From the NCBI RefSeq assembly GCF_900094735.1, contig NZ_FMBM01000002.1:558001-622000 (forward strand): a DNA stretch of 64,000 nt. The letters run 5' to 3'. The notes beneath the pieces were generated by a model. It ran no database searches, was not told where the DNA came from, and was given only the letters and a program-made list of their open reading frames with translations. Origin of the DNA: Saliniramus fredricksonii (lineage in GTDB: Bacteria > Pseudomonadota > Alphaproteobacteria > Rhizobiales > Beijerinckiaceae). The translations under genes were made by a program, and so were the position numbers. Each line of letters opens with the position of its first letter. Position 1 is the first letter of the stretch. Positions 1-9,202 of the stretch are shown in pieces.

Positions 1-180
1 ACGGTGGACCTCGAATCGCAGGAGATTCGCGGCCCTGACGGCGGCGTCATCCGTTTCGAAATCGACCCGTTCCGCAAGCACTGCCTGCTCAACGGACTCG
101 ACGATATCGGTCTGACGCTGGAGAAGGGTGCGGCGATCGACGCCTACGAGAACAGGCTCGCCGAACGCCCCTGGCTGTGA
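1..180 (+). CDS. leuD: 3-isopropylmalate dehydratase small subunit, C-terminal end (partial)
   Basis: The first 59 codons of the window read in frame 1 to a TGA at 178-180 and give the end of LeuD. Recognisable family features are an F-x-I-D-P-F segment followed by [15 protein letters not shown] and a terminal R-P-W-L. LeuD pairs with LeuC to isomerise 2-isopropylmalate to 3-isopropylmalate in leucine synthesis. The start lies outside the window. An insertion sequence begins 43 bases after the stop, so the reading frame itself is not interrupted. Confidence 0.9.
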   Translation, partial: TVDLESQEIRGPDGGVIRFEIDPFRKHCLLNGLDDIGLTLEKGAAIDAYENRLAERPWL

Positions 181-213
181 GCCGGAGCACAGGCGGGGCC
201 GCTCGGGCGCATT

Positions 214-223
214 CCGAGCTGAT
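214..223. repeat. Target-site duplication, left copy
   Basis: CCGAGCTGAT at 214-223 directly abuts the left end of the insertion sequence and is repeated exactly at 1447-1456. A duplication of 8-10 bp is normal for the ISAs1 family. Confidence 0.9.
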
Positions 224-1446
224 TAGGGGAATCGCATTTGAGAATTTTGTGTGGCGTGTTGGGATAAAATGGATTCTTGAGGGGCTTTCATGCATTGGGA
301 GCCTTCGATGTCAGGATCGTGGTTTGAAGCGGCTTTTTCGGCTCTGCCGGACCCGCGAACCGGAAATGCCAAGCGCCATGAGCTTCTTGAGGTCTTGACG
401 ATTGCACTGACTGCGGCGGTTTGCGGGGCGGAGCATTGCTCGGACTTCGCGGATTTCGCGGTTGATCGGGAAGCGTTGTTCCGGGAGTTTCTGGAGCTGC
501 GAAACGGTGTTCCGAGCCACGACACGTTCTCGCGGGTGTTCCGGCTTCTCGACCCGAGCGCCTTTGCGATGTGCTTCGGGCGGTTCGTAGACGAGTTGGG
601 CGCGGCGGGCGAGGGCGTGGTGGCGATTGACGGCAAGACGCTGCGCCGGTCGTTCGACGCTGCGGCGGGGCGCTCGCCGCTGGCCGTGGTGTCCGCCTTC
701 GCCTCGGCGACCTCAACCGTGATCGGCCAGACGGGCTTTCGCGCCGCCGACGGCGACAGCGAGATCGTCGCGGCGCGCGCATTGTTGCGCTGCCTCGATT
801 TGACAGGCCAACTCGTGACTGCGGACGCCATCCATTGCCAGAGCGAGACCGCGCAGACGATCCTTGATCGCGGTGGAGACTATCTCCTGCGGTTGAAGGC
901 GAACCGACCGGCGCTGCACGAGATGGTCGCGACATACTTCGCCGATGGACAGATCCGGGCCGCGCTCCCGACATGCGCCACGACGGATGCCGATCATGGC
1001 CGGGTCGAGACGCGCCGCGCCTTCGTTACCCACGACCTCGCCTGGCTGCGCGGCTCCAGATCCGCGTGCACCGAGCCGGTTCTCCTGCCGGGGCTTGCCT
1101 GCCTGGGAATGATAGAGAGCACCGTGACGCGCGGCGGCAAGACCACGACCACCCGCCACTACCACGTCGCCTCCCGCCAACTCACCCCAGAAGCCTACCT
1201 CGCTGCCGCGCGATCCCACTGGTCAATCGAAAACGGTCTCCATTGGGTCCTCGACATGACTTTCGACGAGGATCGCGCCCGCAACAGAAAGGATAACGGC
1301 CCAGAAAACCTCGCCATCCTCCGAAAACTCGCCCTCAACGTTCTCAAACGCGCCAGACCCAAAATCTCTATCCGACGAAAAAGAAAACGCTCCGGATGGT
1401 CCGACGACTTCGCACGATCCGTCATCGGCCAAATGCGATAGCCCTA
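224..1446 (+). mobile_element. ISAs1-family insertion sequence, apparently intact
   Basis: A 1223-bp element is bounded by imperfect terminal inverted repeats: left end TAGGGGAATCGCATTTG (224-240), right end on the complement TAGGGCTATCGCATTTG, 14 of the first 16 positions matching. It is flanked by identical 10-bp direct repeats and contains one full-length transposase whose stop codon lies inside the right repeat. Size, single ORF and duplication length fit ISAs1. It sits between leuD and fabD without breaking either. Intact ends and an exact duplication suggest a fairly recent insertion. Confidence 0.92.
290..1441 (+). CDS. ISAs1-family DDE transposase
   Basis: This 383-residue protein catalyses cut-and-paste or copy movement of the element. 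It shows the ISAs1/H-repeat layout: an N-terminal F-x-x-L-P-D-P-R region, an S-H-D-T-F-S-R-V-F motif, then catalytic-domain landmarks V-A-I-D-G-K-T-L-R-R (first Asp), V-T-A-D-A-I-H (second Asp) and, near residue 315-330, S-I-E-N-G-L-H-W-V-L-D with the acidic residues after it. Full length and no frameshift, so probably active. An internal ATG at 308 is an alternative start. Confidence 0.92.
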   Translation: MHWEPSMSGSWFEAAFSALPDPRTGNAKRHELLEVLTIALTAAVCGAEHCSDFADFAVDREALFREFLELRNGVPSHDTFSRVFRLLDPSAFAMCFGRFVDELGAAGEGVVAIDGKTLRRSFDAAAGRSPLAVVSAFASATSTVIGQTGFRAADGDSEIVAARALLRCLDLTGQLVTADAIHCQSETAQTILDRGGDYLLRLKANRPALHEMVATYFADGQIRAALPTCATTDADHGRVETRRAFVTHDLAWLRGSRSACTEPVLLPGLACLGMIESTVTRGGKTTTTRHYHVASRQLTPEAYLAAARSHWSIENGLHWVLDMTFDEDRARNRKDNGPENLAILRKLALNVLKRARPKISIRRKRKRSGWSDDFARSVIGQMR

Positions 1447-1456
1447 CCGAGCTGAT
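1447..1456. repeat. Target-site duplication, right copy
   Basis: Exact copy of CCGAGCTGAT found at 214-223, immediately after the right inverted repeat of the insertion sequence. Confidence 0.9.
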
Positions 1457-1528
1457 CATGCCTGCTTGACAGGTCGCGCCGGCTTTGCCACTTCCCGTGC
1501 GTTTTTCCACGTTTGGCGAGGAGCCCTG

Positions 1529-2470
1529 ATGAGCCGTGCATTCGTATTCCCCGGACAGGGCAGCCAGATCGTCGGCATGGGCAAGGCGCTCGCCGATGCC
1601 TTCGCGCCGGCGCGTGCGGTGTTCGAGGAGGTCGATGCGGCGCTCGGGCAGAAGCTCTCGCAGATCATTTTCGAAGGCCCCGCCGAGGAACTCACTCTGA
1701 CGGCGAACACGCAGCCGGCGTTGATGGCGGTCTCGCTCGCCACCATCCGCGTGCTCGAGGCCGAGGCCGGGCTCGATCTGAAGCAGCATGCGCGCTTCGT
1801 CGCCGGGCATTCGCTGGGTGAGTATTCCGCGCTCGCGGCTGCCCGCGCGCTCTCGATTGCGGATACGGCGCGGCTGCTGCGCATTCGCGGCGACGCGATG
1901 CAGAAGGCCGTTCCGGTGGGCGAGGGTGCCATGGCGGCGCTGCTCGGGCTCGAATTCGAACAGGCTGCCGAGATCGCCCGTGACGCCGCGCAGGGCGAGG
2001 TCTGCGATCCCGCCAACGACAATGGCGGCGGGCAGGTCGTCGTCTCCGGCTCGAAGGCCGCCGTCGAGCGCGCCGTGGCGCTGGCGACGGAGCGCGGCGC
2101 GAAACGCGCGGTGATGCTCCCGGTTTCCGCCCCCTTCCATTGCGCCCTGATGGCGCCCGCTGCCGACGCGATGCGTGAAGCGCTCGCGGCGGCTACCATC
2201 AATGCGCCTGTGGTGCCCGTCATCGCCAATGTCGCAGCCTCGCCGGTCGGCGATCCGGAGGCGATCCGTGATGCGCTGGTGCGGCAGGTGACCGGTACGG
2301 TGCGCTGGCGCGAGAGCGTCGCCTTCATGGCCGATCAGGGTGTGACGCAGTTTTTCGAGATCGGTGCCGGCAAGGTGCTGACGGGGCTTGCAAAGCGCAT
2401 CGCCGCCGGCGCGACCGGGCAGGCGGTCGGCACGCCCGACGATATCGAGAAGGTCAGGCAGGCGCTGTAA
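1529..2470 (+). CDS. fabD: Malonyl-CoA:ACP transacylase
   Basis: FabD loads malonyl groups from CoA onto acyl carrier protein for fatty acid elongation. The 313-residue protein has the N-terminal F-P-G-Q-G-S-Q motif (residues 7-13), the nucleophile motif G-H-S-L-G around Ser95, and later V-S-A-P-F-H-C with the catalytic histidine. The start at 1529 follows GCGAGGAG with good spacing; the frame is open further upstream but without a ribosome site. First gene of fabD-fabG-acpP-fabF-mltG. The insertion sequence ends 82 bases upstream, so the native promoter may have been displaced or replaced. Confidence 0.95.
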   Translation: MSRAFVFPGQGSQIVGMGKALADAFAPARAVFEEVDAALGQKLSQIIFEGPAEELTLTANTQPALMAVSLATIRVLEAEAGLDLKQHARFVAGHSLGEYSALAAARALSIADTARLLRIRGDAMQKAVPVGEGAMAALLGLEFEQAAEIARDAAQGEVCDPANDNGGGQVVVSGSKAAVERAVALATERGAKRAVMLPVSAPFHCALMAPAADAMREALAAATINAPVVPVIANVAASPVGDPEAIRDALVRQVTGTVRWRESVAFMADQGVTQFFEIGAGKVLTGLAKRIAAGATGQAVGTPDDIEKVRQAL

Positions 2471-2503
2471 GCCGTCGACCGCGAGCGAAAGGACGTTTCA
2501 ACC

Positions 2504-3241
2504 ATGTTCGATCTGACCGGCAAGAAGGCCCTCGTCACCGGCGCGACCGGCGGGCTCGGCGGCGCCATTGCCCGCATGCTGCACGCGCGCGGTGCCGATG
2601 TGGCGATCTCGGGCACCCGCCAGGAAGCGCTCGACGCGCTGGCCGGCGCGATGGGCGAGCGGGTGCATCCGCTGATCGCCAATCTCGGTGACATGGAGGC
2701 CATCGAAGGGCTCGTCCCCGCCGCCGAGGCGGCGATGGGCGGGCTCGACATCCTCGTCAACAATGCCGGCATCACCCGCGACGGGCTGTTCATGCGCATG
2801 AAGGACGAGGATTGGGACATGGTGCTGGCGGTCAACCTGACCGCCGCCTTCCGGCTTTCCCGTGCCGCCGTCAAGGGGATGATGCGCCGCCGCTCCGGGC
2901 GGATCGTCAATATCGGTTCGGTGGTGGGCACGACCGGCAATCCCGGTCAGGGCAACTACGCCGCCTCCAAGGCCGGGCTGATCGGCATGTCGAAGGCGCT
3001 CGCGCAGGAAGTGGCGAGCCGGGGCATTACCGTGAACACGGTGGCGCCGGGCTTCATCGCCTCGCCGATGACCGATGCCCTCAACGACAAGCAGCGCGAG
3101 GCGATTCTTGCCAATGTACCCGCCGGGCGTCTTGGCGCGGGCGAGGATGTTGCATCCGCCGTACTTTATCTCGCCAGCGACGAAGCCGCCTACGTGACCG
3201 GGCAGACGCTGCATGTAAACGGCGGAATGGCAATGATCTGA
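2504..3241 (+). CDS. fabG: 3-oxoacyl-[acyl-carrier-protein] reductase
   Basis: FabG reduces beta-ketoacyl-ACP with NADPH in the fatty acid cycle. This 245-residue short-chain dehydrogenase has the cofactor motif T-G-A-T-G-G-L-G (12-19), N-N-A-G (86-89), Asn111, and the catalytic Ser139, Tyr152 and Lys156 (Y-A-A-S-K). It ends in the usual G-G-M-A-M-I. It follows fabD by 33 bases with an AAAGGA-type ribosome site, so the two are probably cotranscribed. Confidence 0.96.
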   Translation: MFDLTGKKALVTGATGGLGGAIARMLHARGADVAISGTRQEALDALAGAMGERVHPLIANLGDMEAIEGLVPAAEAAMGGLDILVNNAGITRDGLFMRMKDEDWDMVLAVNLTAAFRLSRAAVKGMMRRRSGRIVNIGSVVGTTGNPGQGNYAASKAGLIGMSKALAQEVASRGITVNTVAPGFIASPMTDALNDKQREAILANVPAGRLGAGEDVASAVLYLASDEAAYVTGQTLHVNGGMAMI

Positions 3242-3341
3242 AGAGGTTACAAGCCTCTGGATAACCTGCGAAGAGGCGTACGCGGCTCTCGCATCCGGGA
3301 CGGGGACGTGATAATCCTGTCTCAACCTGTAGCTGGGGGGC

Positions 3342-3370
3342 TTGACCCGGGAGCGAAATAAGGCTTTTGC
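3342..3370 (+). promoter_or_regulatory. Candidate acpP promoter
   Basis: TTGACC at 3342-3347, a 17-base spacer, and a weak -10-like TTTTGC at 3365-3370 lie in the 236-base gap between fabG and acpP. A separate promoter would fit the high demand for carrier protein, but the -10 match is poor, so this is a suggestion only. Confidence 0.35.
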
Positions 3371-3477
3371 ACCACACGCGAGCCGATCGTTCACGACGAG
3401 CCTCGGCCAGGCCCTTTCAACCGGAAGCCCCTCGATCCCGAGCGGGCGTTAGCGACGAGTGATACGAGGAACCAACG

Positions 3478-3714
3478 ATGAGTGACATCGCTGAGCGCGT
3501 GAAGAAGATCGTTGTCGAGCACCTGGGTGTAGAAGCCGACAAGGTGACGGACAATGCCAACTTCATCGATGACCTCGGCGCCGACAGCCTCGACACCGTC
3601 GAGCTCGTGATGGCGTTCGAGGAAGAGTTCAACGTCGAGATCCCGGATGACGCCGCTGAGACCATCGTGACGGTCGGCGATGCCATCAAGTTTCTCGAGA
3701 AGAATTCCGGCTGA
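3478..3714 (+). CDS. acpP: Acyl carrier protein
   Basis: This 78-residue acidic protein carries growing acyl chains on a phosphopantetheine arm. The attachment serine is Ser37 in the motif G-A-D-S-L-D-T-V-E, followed by the typical A-F-E-E-E-F-x-V-E-I-P-D-D helix. It lies between fabG and fabF as in most alphaproteobacteria. The 236-base gap upstream and 57-base gap downstream suggest its own promoter with read-through into fabF. Confidence 0.97.
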   Translation: MSDIAERVKKIVVEHLGVEADKVTDNANFIDDLGADSLDTVELVMAFEEEFNVEIPDDAAETIVTVGDAIKFLEKNSG

Positions 3715-3771
3715 GTGCCGTAACCGGCGGGGTCGCCCGATCCCGCCGACTTCCTGCATGAACGGGTTGGT

Positions 3772-5037
3772 ATGATGCGTCGTGTCGTCGTCACCGGTCT
3801 CGGCATGGTCTCACCCCTCGCCTGTGGCGTGGAAGAGACCTGGCAGAGACTGCTTCAGGGTCGCAGCGGCGCTGCGCGGATCGGGAATTTCGAGACATCG
3901 GATCTTCCCTGCAAGATCGCCTGTCAGATCCCGCGCGGCGATGGTTCCGATGGAACCTTCAATCCCGATCAGTGGATGGATCCCAAGGATCAGCGTCGGG
4001 TGGACGCGTTCATCGTCTATGCCATGGCGGCGGCCCGCCAGGCGCTCGACGATGCCGGCTGGCATCCGAAGAGCTATGACGACCAGGCCGAGAGTGGCGT
4101 CCTGATCGGCTCCGGTATAGGCGGAATCGAGGGTATTGCGGAGGCCTCGCTGACCCTGCGCGACCGCGGGCCGCGCAAGATCTCGCCCTTCTTCATTCCC
4201 GGGCGCCTGATCAACCTTGCCTCCGGCTACGTCTCCATCGAATTCGGCCTCAAGGGCCCCAATCATTCCGTCGTCACCGCCTGCTCGACCGGGGCGCATG
4301 CCATCGGCGACGCGGCGCGTCTGATCGCCCTCGGCGATGCCGAGGTGATGGTGGCGGGCGGGACGGAATCACCGGTCAACCGCCTTTCGGTGGCCGGCTT
4401 CGCCGCCTGCCGTGCACTCTCCACCGGTTTCAACGACGAGCCCGAGCGCGCCTCGCGGCCCTATGACAAGGACCGTGACGGTTTCGTCATGGGCGAGGGG
4501 GCCGGCATCGTGGTGCTTGAGGAATACGAGCACGCGAAGGCGCGCGGTGCGAAGATCTACGGTGAACTCGTCGGTTACGGCCTGTCGGGCGACGCCTACC
4601 ATATCACCTCGCCGGCGGAAGATGGGGATGGCGCCTATCGCTGCATGCGCGCCGCTCTCAAGCGCGCCGGGCTTCAGGCCAGTGATCTTGATTATATCAA
4701 CGCCCACGGCACCTCCACACCGCTCGGTGACGAGCTGGAATTGAAGGCGGTGGAACGGCTCGTCGGCAACAATGTCGAGGGTCTCGCCATGTCCTCGACG
4801 AAATCCGCCGTCGGGCATCTGCTCGGCGCCGCCGGTGCGGTCGAGGCGATCTTCTCGCTGCTCGCCATGCGCGACAACATCGTCCCGCCGACCCTCAATC
4901 TCGACAACCCGTCCGTCGAGACGGCCATCGATCTCGCGCCGAACCAGGCGAAGCCGAAGCAGATCGACGTTGCCCTGTCGAACAGCTTCGGTTTTGGCGG
5001 AACCAATGCCTCGCTGATATTCAACCGCGTTGCCTGA
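3772..5037 (+). CDS. fabF: 3-oxoacyl-[acyl-carrier-protein] synthase II
   Basis: FabF condenses malonyl-ACP with acyl-ACP. The 421-residue thiolase-fold enzyme shows the nucleophile Cys171 in T-A-C-S-T-G, His312 in N-A-H-G-T-S-T-P, and Lys/His349 in S-T-K-S-A-V-G-H-L-L-G-A-A-G, and it ends with S-N-S-F-G-F-G-G-T-N-A. The Cys-His-His triad is complete. Two ATGs in tandem (3772, 3775) leave the start uncertain by one codon. Part of the fab cluster, with mltG downstream. Confidence 0.96.
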   Translation: MMRRVVVTGLGMVSPLACGVEETWQRLLQGRSGAARIGNFETSDLPCKIACQIPRGDGSDGTFNPDQWMDPKDQRRVDAFIVYAMAAARQALDDAGWHPKSYDDQAESGVLIGSGIGGIEGIAEASLTLRDRGPRKISPFFIPGRLINLASGYVSIEFGLKGPNHSVVTACSTGAHAIGDAARLIALGDAEVMVAGGTESPVNRLSVAGFAACRALSTGFNDEPERASRPYDKDRDGFVMGEGAGIVVLEEYEHAKARGAKIYGELVGYGLSGDAYHITSPAEDGDGAYRCMRAALKRAGLQASDLDYINAHGTSTPLGDELELKAVERLVGNNVEGLAMSSTKSAVGHLLGAAGAVEAIFSLLAMRDNIVPPTLNLDNPSVETAIDLAPNQAKPKQIDVALSNSFGFGGTNASLIFNRVA

Positions 5038-5255
5038 GCGCGGCGCGTTCGGGATCGGCTGCGGGAAAAGCTGCCGGCGCGGCGGCATCGTGCAGTCGGG
5101 CCTCGTCTTTGCCTGTCGCACCGGCGATCCGCTTGTCATGACGGCAGCGCTGACGTAACTTCGCCACAGATTTGCATTGGACTATGTCGCAATTCGGCGG
5201 CTGCGCAGGTTACCGCGAGCGGATGCTGACAAATTCGAAGAGCCATTGTTGAACC

Positions 5256-6725
5256 ATGTTTTCAAGACGCCCCTCGAAAGACGATGCTGCGTCCGACCAG
5301 CAACATGATCCGACCGGGCGCGAGGGACGGCGTATCGCCCCGCGCAGCCCCGGTGAGGCGATCAAGCCGGCCATTGCACCGCCACCCCCGCCACGCATCC
5401 GGCGCCCGCGTGGGGGCTTGCTGTCGACCCTGAGCGGGCTGTTCAGTTTCTTCGCCCTGATCTGCATGATCGCGGTGATCGGTCTGGTGCTGGTCGCGCG
5501 TCAGGCGGCTGCGCCGGGGCCGCTCGATCAGGATCAGGTGGTCGTGATTCCGCGCAATACGGGCACGGCCGGCATCGCCGAAATCCTGGCGCGCGAAGGT
5601 GTGATCGAACAGCCCCTCTTGTTTCAGATTGCGACGGTAATCAGCGGTCAACGCGGAAATCTCAAGGCGGGCGAGTTCGCCTTTCGCGCCAATACCAGCA
5701 TGAACGAGGCGATGGAGATCATCGCACAGGGCCGCTCGCTGCTGCATTCGGTCACCATTCCGGAGGGGCGGACCAGCTATCAGATCGTCAATCTGCTCAA
5801 CGAGAACGAGATTCTCGATGGTGAGATCACCGAGGTGCCGGAAGAAGGCTCGCTGATGCCCGACACCTATCGCTTCGAGCGTGGTACCAACCGCATGCAG
5901 ATCATCCAGGCGATGCAGCGTGCGCAGACGCGCGAACTGACGCGGATCTGGGAGCGTCGCGCGGATGATCTTCCGCTCGAAACCCCGGAAGAGCTCGTCA
6001 TCCTCGCCTCGATCGTCGAAAAGGAAACGGGTCGCGCCGATGAGCGCCCGCGTGTCGCCGGTGTCTTCATCAACCGGCTCAATCAGGGTATGCGTCTGCA
6101 ATCCGATCCCACCATCGTGTATGGTCTGGTCGGCGGCGAGGGCACGCTCGGACGCGGCATCCGGCGCAGTGAAATTCAGGCGGAGACGCCTTACAACACC
6201 TATGTGATCAGCGGGCTTCCCCCTGGCCCGATTGCCAATCCGGGGCGCGCGGCGATGGAGGCCGTCGCCAATCCCTCGCGCACGGATGAGCTGTTCTTCG
6301 TCGCCGATGGCACTGGCGGACACACTTTCTCACGCACCTATGATCAGCACCGACGCGCCGTCACGCGCTGGCGCGAAATCGAGAGCGAGCGGCGCGAGGA
6401 GCAGATCGATCGGGTCGATGAAGCGGAAGAGGTGCTGGACCAACAGGGCAATCTCGAACCTCGACCCCGGCCTGCAAGCCCGACCAACATGGATGATCGG
6501 GCCTTCGCCAATGTGCGCGATCCTGGACGCGTCGGCCTCTCGGTGGATGTCAGCGAGGGCACGCCGCTTGATCCGCTCGCTTTTACCGGATTCGATCTTA
6601 ACGCACCGCAGACAGTTCCCGAGCTTCCGCCTCCGCCGGGCGAAGAAGGGGCGATGACGGACAGCGCATCTCCGGGTACGATACCGGTCACAATACTGCC
6701 GCCACCGCGTCCCGCAACTTTGTGA
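5256..6725 (+). CDS. mltG: Endolytic transglycosylase MltG (YceG-like)
   Basis: MltG cleaves nascent peptidoglycan glycan strands at the inner membrane and is thought to end strand polymerisation. The 489-residue protein has a proline-rich cytoplasmic N-terminus, one membrane segment at about residues 48-72, and a YceG domain with I-V-E-K-E-T-G (catalytic Glu), S-D-P-T-I-V-Y-G and P-Y-N-T-Y-x-x-x-G-L-P-P-G-P-I-A-N-P-G. A long proline- and acid-rich C-terminal tail (from about residue 390) exceeds the usual family length. Following fabF is the usual alphaproteobacterial order. Confidence 0.93.
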   Translation: MFSRRPSKDDAASDQQHDPTGREGRRIAPRSPGEAIKPAIAPPPPPRIRRPRGGLLSTLSGLFSFFALICMIAVIGLVLVARQAAAPGPLDQDQVVVIPRNTGTAGIAEILAREGVIEQPLLFQIATVISGQRGNLKAGEFAFRANTSMNEAMEIIAQGRSLLHSVTIPEGRTSYQIVNLLNENEILDGEITEVPEEGSLMPDTYRFERGTNRMQIIQAMQRAQTRELTRIWERRADDLPLETPEELVILASIVEKETGRADERPRVAGVFINRLNQGMRLQSDPTIVYGLVGGEGTLGRGIRRSEIQAETPYNTYVISGLPPGPIANPGRAAMEAVANPSRTDELFFVADGTGGHTFSRTYDQHRRAVTRWREIESERREEQIDRVDEAEEVLDQQGNLEPRPRPASPTNMDDRAFANVRDPGRVGLSVDVSEGTPLDPLAFTGFDLNAPQTVPELPPPPGEEGAMTDSASPGTIPVTILPPPRPATL

Positions 6726-6761
6726 TCGTGACGGCCCTCGGGCCGTCGTCACCGCACGTGC

Positions 6762-6974
6762 TCAGACCGCCTGCAACTGGCTTTCACTCGCCGCACGCAT
6801 ATGCGGCTCCGCCGTGCTGCGCAGATGGTATTGCAACTCCCCGTCCCGTTCTCCGGGAACAATTCGCACGATCTCGAAAATTCTCTCCAACTGATCGGGG
6901 TGGACGCGCACGATATTCGAGCGATCCGCGATCATGTGAACCTGCTGGCCGATACAGAATTTGCCGTCTTGCAT
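6762..6974 (-). CDS. Small conserved protein of unknown function
   Basis: A 70-residue protein starting M-Q-D-G-K-F-C-I-G-Q-Q-V and containing F-E-I-V-R-I-V-P-G-E-R and Q-Y-H-L-R-S. The start at 6974 is preferred because GGGAGG lies 9-14 bases upstream; a longer frame to 7016 lacks such a site. The pattern of a short beta-rich G-Q-x-V opening plus a Y-x-I/L-x-S segment resembles small SH3-like proteins I recall as common in Hyphomicrobiales, but no function is known to me. It converges with mltG and sits just downstream of argB. Confidence 0.65.
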   Translation of the reverse strand: MQDGKFCIGQQVHMIADRSNIVRVHPDQLERIFEIVRIVPGERDGELQYHLRSTAEPHMRAASESQLQAV

Positions 6975-7040
6975 GGCTGAATGCCTCCCGTTGGAGGGAT
7001 AACGCTTGCGCTGCATGATCGGTTCCGCGCGACGGGCGTA

Positions 7041-7934
7041 TCAGCGACGGATCAGGGTACCGGCTCCGTGATCGGTAAAGAGCTCCAGCAGCGTCGCGTG
7101 CGGCACCTTGCCGTCGAGGATGACGACGCCCTCCACACCCTGCTCGAGCGCATAGATGCAGGTCTCGATCTTGGGGATCATGCCACCGGTGATCGTGCCG
7201 TCGGCGATCAGGTGGCGGCATTGATCGATCGTGAGTTCCGGGATGAGGTTCTTGTCCTTGTCGAGCACGCCCGGAACGTCGGTCAGAAGCAGCAGGCGCT
7301 TGGCATGCATTGCGCCGGAAATGGCACCGGCGAAAGTATCGGCATTGACGTTGTAGGTCTGGCTGTCATGACCCACCGCAACGGGTGCGAGAACCGGGAT
7401 CAGCTCCGATTTCAGCACGGCATCGAGGATGTTGCGATTGACCTGCTCGGGCTCGCCGACGAAGCCGAGATCGACGATTTCCTCGATCTTCGAATCGGGA
7501 TCAATTACGGTTCGGGAGATTTTCTTCGCCCGCACCATGTTCCCGTCCTTGCCACACATCCCGATGGCGCGCCCGCCCTGTCCGGAGATCCAGCCGACGA
7601 TCTGCTTGTTGATGGAGCCGGCGAGCACCATTTCCACGATCTCGACGGTGGCCTCGTCAGTTACCCGCAGACCGGCCCGGAATTCCGACTTGATCCCGAG
7701 CTTTTCCAGCATGCGCCCGATCTGCGGCCCGCCACCGTGCACGACGATCGGTTTGAGCCCGGACTGCTCCAGCAGCACCACATCCTCGGCGAAGTCCTTC
7801 GCGGCATCCTTGTCGCCCATGGCGTGCCCGCCATACTTGATGACCACGACTTCCTCGTCGTAGCGCTGCATGTGCGGCAGGGCCTGGACGAGGATTTCGG
7901 CGCGGGTATGGGCGCTGGGATTGTCTTCGCTCAT
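7041..7934 (-). CDS. argB: Acetylglutamate kinase
   Basis: ArgB phosphorylates N-acetylglutamate, the second step of arginine synthesis. Visible motifs are [10 protein letters not shown] (phosphate-binding lysine and glycines), V-V-H-G-G-G-P-Q-I and, near the C-terminus, [10 protein letters not shown]. The start at 7934 (M-S-E-D-N) is favoured by an AGAGAAG site just upstream; a further in-frame ATG lies at 7952. It ends the rpmH-rnpA-yidC-yihA block on the minus strand, as in many Hyphomicrobiales. Confidence 0.95.
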   Translation of the reverse strand: MSEDNPSAHTRAEILVQALPHMQRYDEEVVVIKYGGHAMGDKDAAKDFAEDVVLLEQSGLKPIVVHGGGPQIGRMLEKLGIKSEFRAGLRVTDEATVEIVEMVLAGSINKQIVGWISGQGGRAIGMCGKDGNMVRAKKISRTVIDPDSKIEEIVDLGFVGEPEQVNRNILDAVLKSELIPVLAPVAVGHDSQTYNVNADTFAGAISGAMHAKRLLLLTDVPGVLDKDKNLIPELTIDQCRHLIADGTITGGMIPKIETCIYALEQGVEGVVILDGKVPHATLLELFTDHGAGTLIRR

Positions 7935-8058
7935 GATCTTCTCTCGACTCATACGCCCATGCGTGCGGCGTCGCGTTGTTATGTCGCGCGCTTTTAGAGC
8001 AGTTTGGCGCCGGGCGAAAGCCGCATCCTTGCGGGATCGGGTTGTTTCGACACCCGGG

Positions 8059-8424
8059 TCAGGGGCGTCGAAGCGCCGCGATCGCGACCAGCACCCAGCC
8101 GGCCATCAGGGTGATGCCGCCGACCGGGGCCACGAAGGGCGCAATCCTGATCGCATAGATCGCACGAAGGGCGAGATCCCCGCAAAACAGCACCGCACCG
8201 ATGATCAGTACATAGCCCGCAATTCTGGCTGTCGTTGCATGGATCGCCACCCCGTGTGCGATCAGCGCGGCGAGGCCGATCAGCGCGATCGCATGGAAAA
8301 GCAGGAAATTGGCCGCGATCATGGCGTTGTCGCCGCCCAGGACATGCGTGCTCGCGGCGGCGAGCATGATGCCGCACAGGCCGGCAAGGCCCGCAAAGAG
8401 GGTGAAGAGGCGGGTCGTGGTCAT
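8059..8424 (-). CDS. DUF423 family membrane protein
   Basis: A 121-residue hydrophobic protein with four predicted membrane helices. It has the DUF423 (YgdD-like) features A-G-L-x-[10 protein letters not shown] and [13 protein letters not shown]. No biochemical role is established for the family. Its ATG overlaps the yihA stop by four bases (ATGA, 8421-8424), which implies translational coupling with the GTPase gene. Confidence 0.88.
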   Translation of the reverse strand: MTTTRLFTLFAGLAGLCGIMLAAASTHVLGGDNAMIAANFLLFHAIALIGLAALIAHGVAIHATTARIAGYVLIIGAVLFCGDLALRAIYAIRIAPFVAPVGGITLMAGWVLVAIAALRRP

Positions 8425-9113
8425 TGCGGTATCTCCTCGTTACGCTCATGCAGCAATTGCGCGATGGCCGCGCGCAGTTCCACCACACCCGTTTTCTCGC
8501 GGCTTGATGTCACGATGATCTCGGGAAAGGCGGCAGGCCGTCTGGCGATGGCTTCCCGCGTTTTCGCGACGATGTCAGCGAGCTCGCCCTTCTTGGGTTC
8601 GTCGGATTTGGTAAGGATGATCTGGTAGGACACCGCCGCCGTGTCCAGCATGTCGAGCACCTCGGTATCCAGTTTCTTCAGGCCGTGGCGTGAATCGATC
8701 AGCACATAGACGCGCGCGAGATTGGCCCGCCCGCGCAGATAGTCGTGGATCAGTTGCGTCCAGGATTTGACCTTCTCCTTGCTGACGGCGGCATAGCCGT
8801 AGCCGGGCATGTCGACGAGGGTGCAGAACCCCCCGAGATCGAAGAAGTTCAGCTGTTGCGTACGCCCCGGTGTATGCGATGTCCGCGCCAGCGTCTTGCG
8901 ACCGGTGAGTGCATTGACGAGGCTCGACTTGCCGACATTCGAGCGTCCGGCAAAGGCGATCTCCAGCTTGTGCATCGGGGGCAGGTGGTCGGTGCCGCTC
9001 GCTGCCGTGCTGAACTGGGATTCGCGGGCAAAGAGCTTGCGCCCGGCCTCGACGAAGTCCGGGCCGGGTTCGGTGTCTTCGCTCTGCTGCTCGTCGCCGT
9101 CGTGCTCGCGCAT
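8421..9113 (-). CDS. yihA: Ribosome biogenesis GTPase YihA/YsxC (EngB)
   Basis: This small GTPase assists large ribosomal subunit assembly. The 230-residue protein carries G1 G-R-S-N-V-G-K-S-S (56-64), G3 D-M-P-G-Y-G-Y-A and G4 T-K-S-D. The first 45 residues are an acidic extension lacking family similarity. The start at 9113 follows GGGAG; the frame stays open upstream, but that stretch reads through yidC in the wrong frame and is not coding. It lies between yidC and the DUF423 gene. Confidence 0.95.
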   Translation of the reverse strand: MREHDGDEQQSEDTEPGPDFVEAGRKLFARESQFSTAASGTDHLPPMHKLEIAFAGRSNVGKSSLVNALTGRKTLARTSHTPGRTQQLNFFDLGGFCTLVDMPGYGYAAVSKEKVKSWTQLIHDYLRGRANLARVYVLIDSRHGLKKLDTEVLDMLDTAAVSYQIILTKSDEPKKGELADIVAKTREAIARRPAAFPEIIVTSSREKTGVVELRAAIAQLLHERNEEIPQ

Positions 9114-9146
9114 GTCGCTCTCCCGGGGCAGGGCCCCTGATATGAA

Positions 9147-9177
9147 CGGGCGCGCCCGGCAATGCCGGACGCGCCCG
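9147..9177 (-). terminator. GC-rich hairpin after yidC
   Basis: CGGGCGCGCCCGGC (9147-9160) pairs with GCCGGACGCGCCCG (9164-9177) with one mismatch and a 3-base loop, 25 bases past the yidC stop. No clear T-run follows, so it may attenuate or stabilise rather than terminate, since yihA continues in the same direction. Confidence 0.45.
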
Positions 9178-9202
9178 AATGCTTTGCTTGAGAAGCCCGC
9201 AC

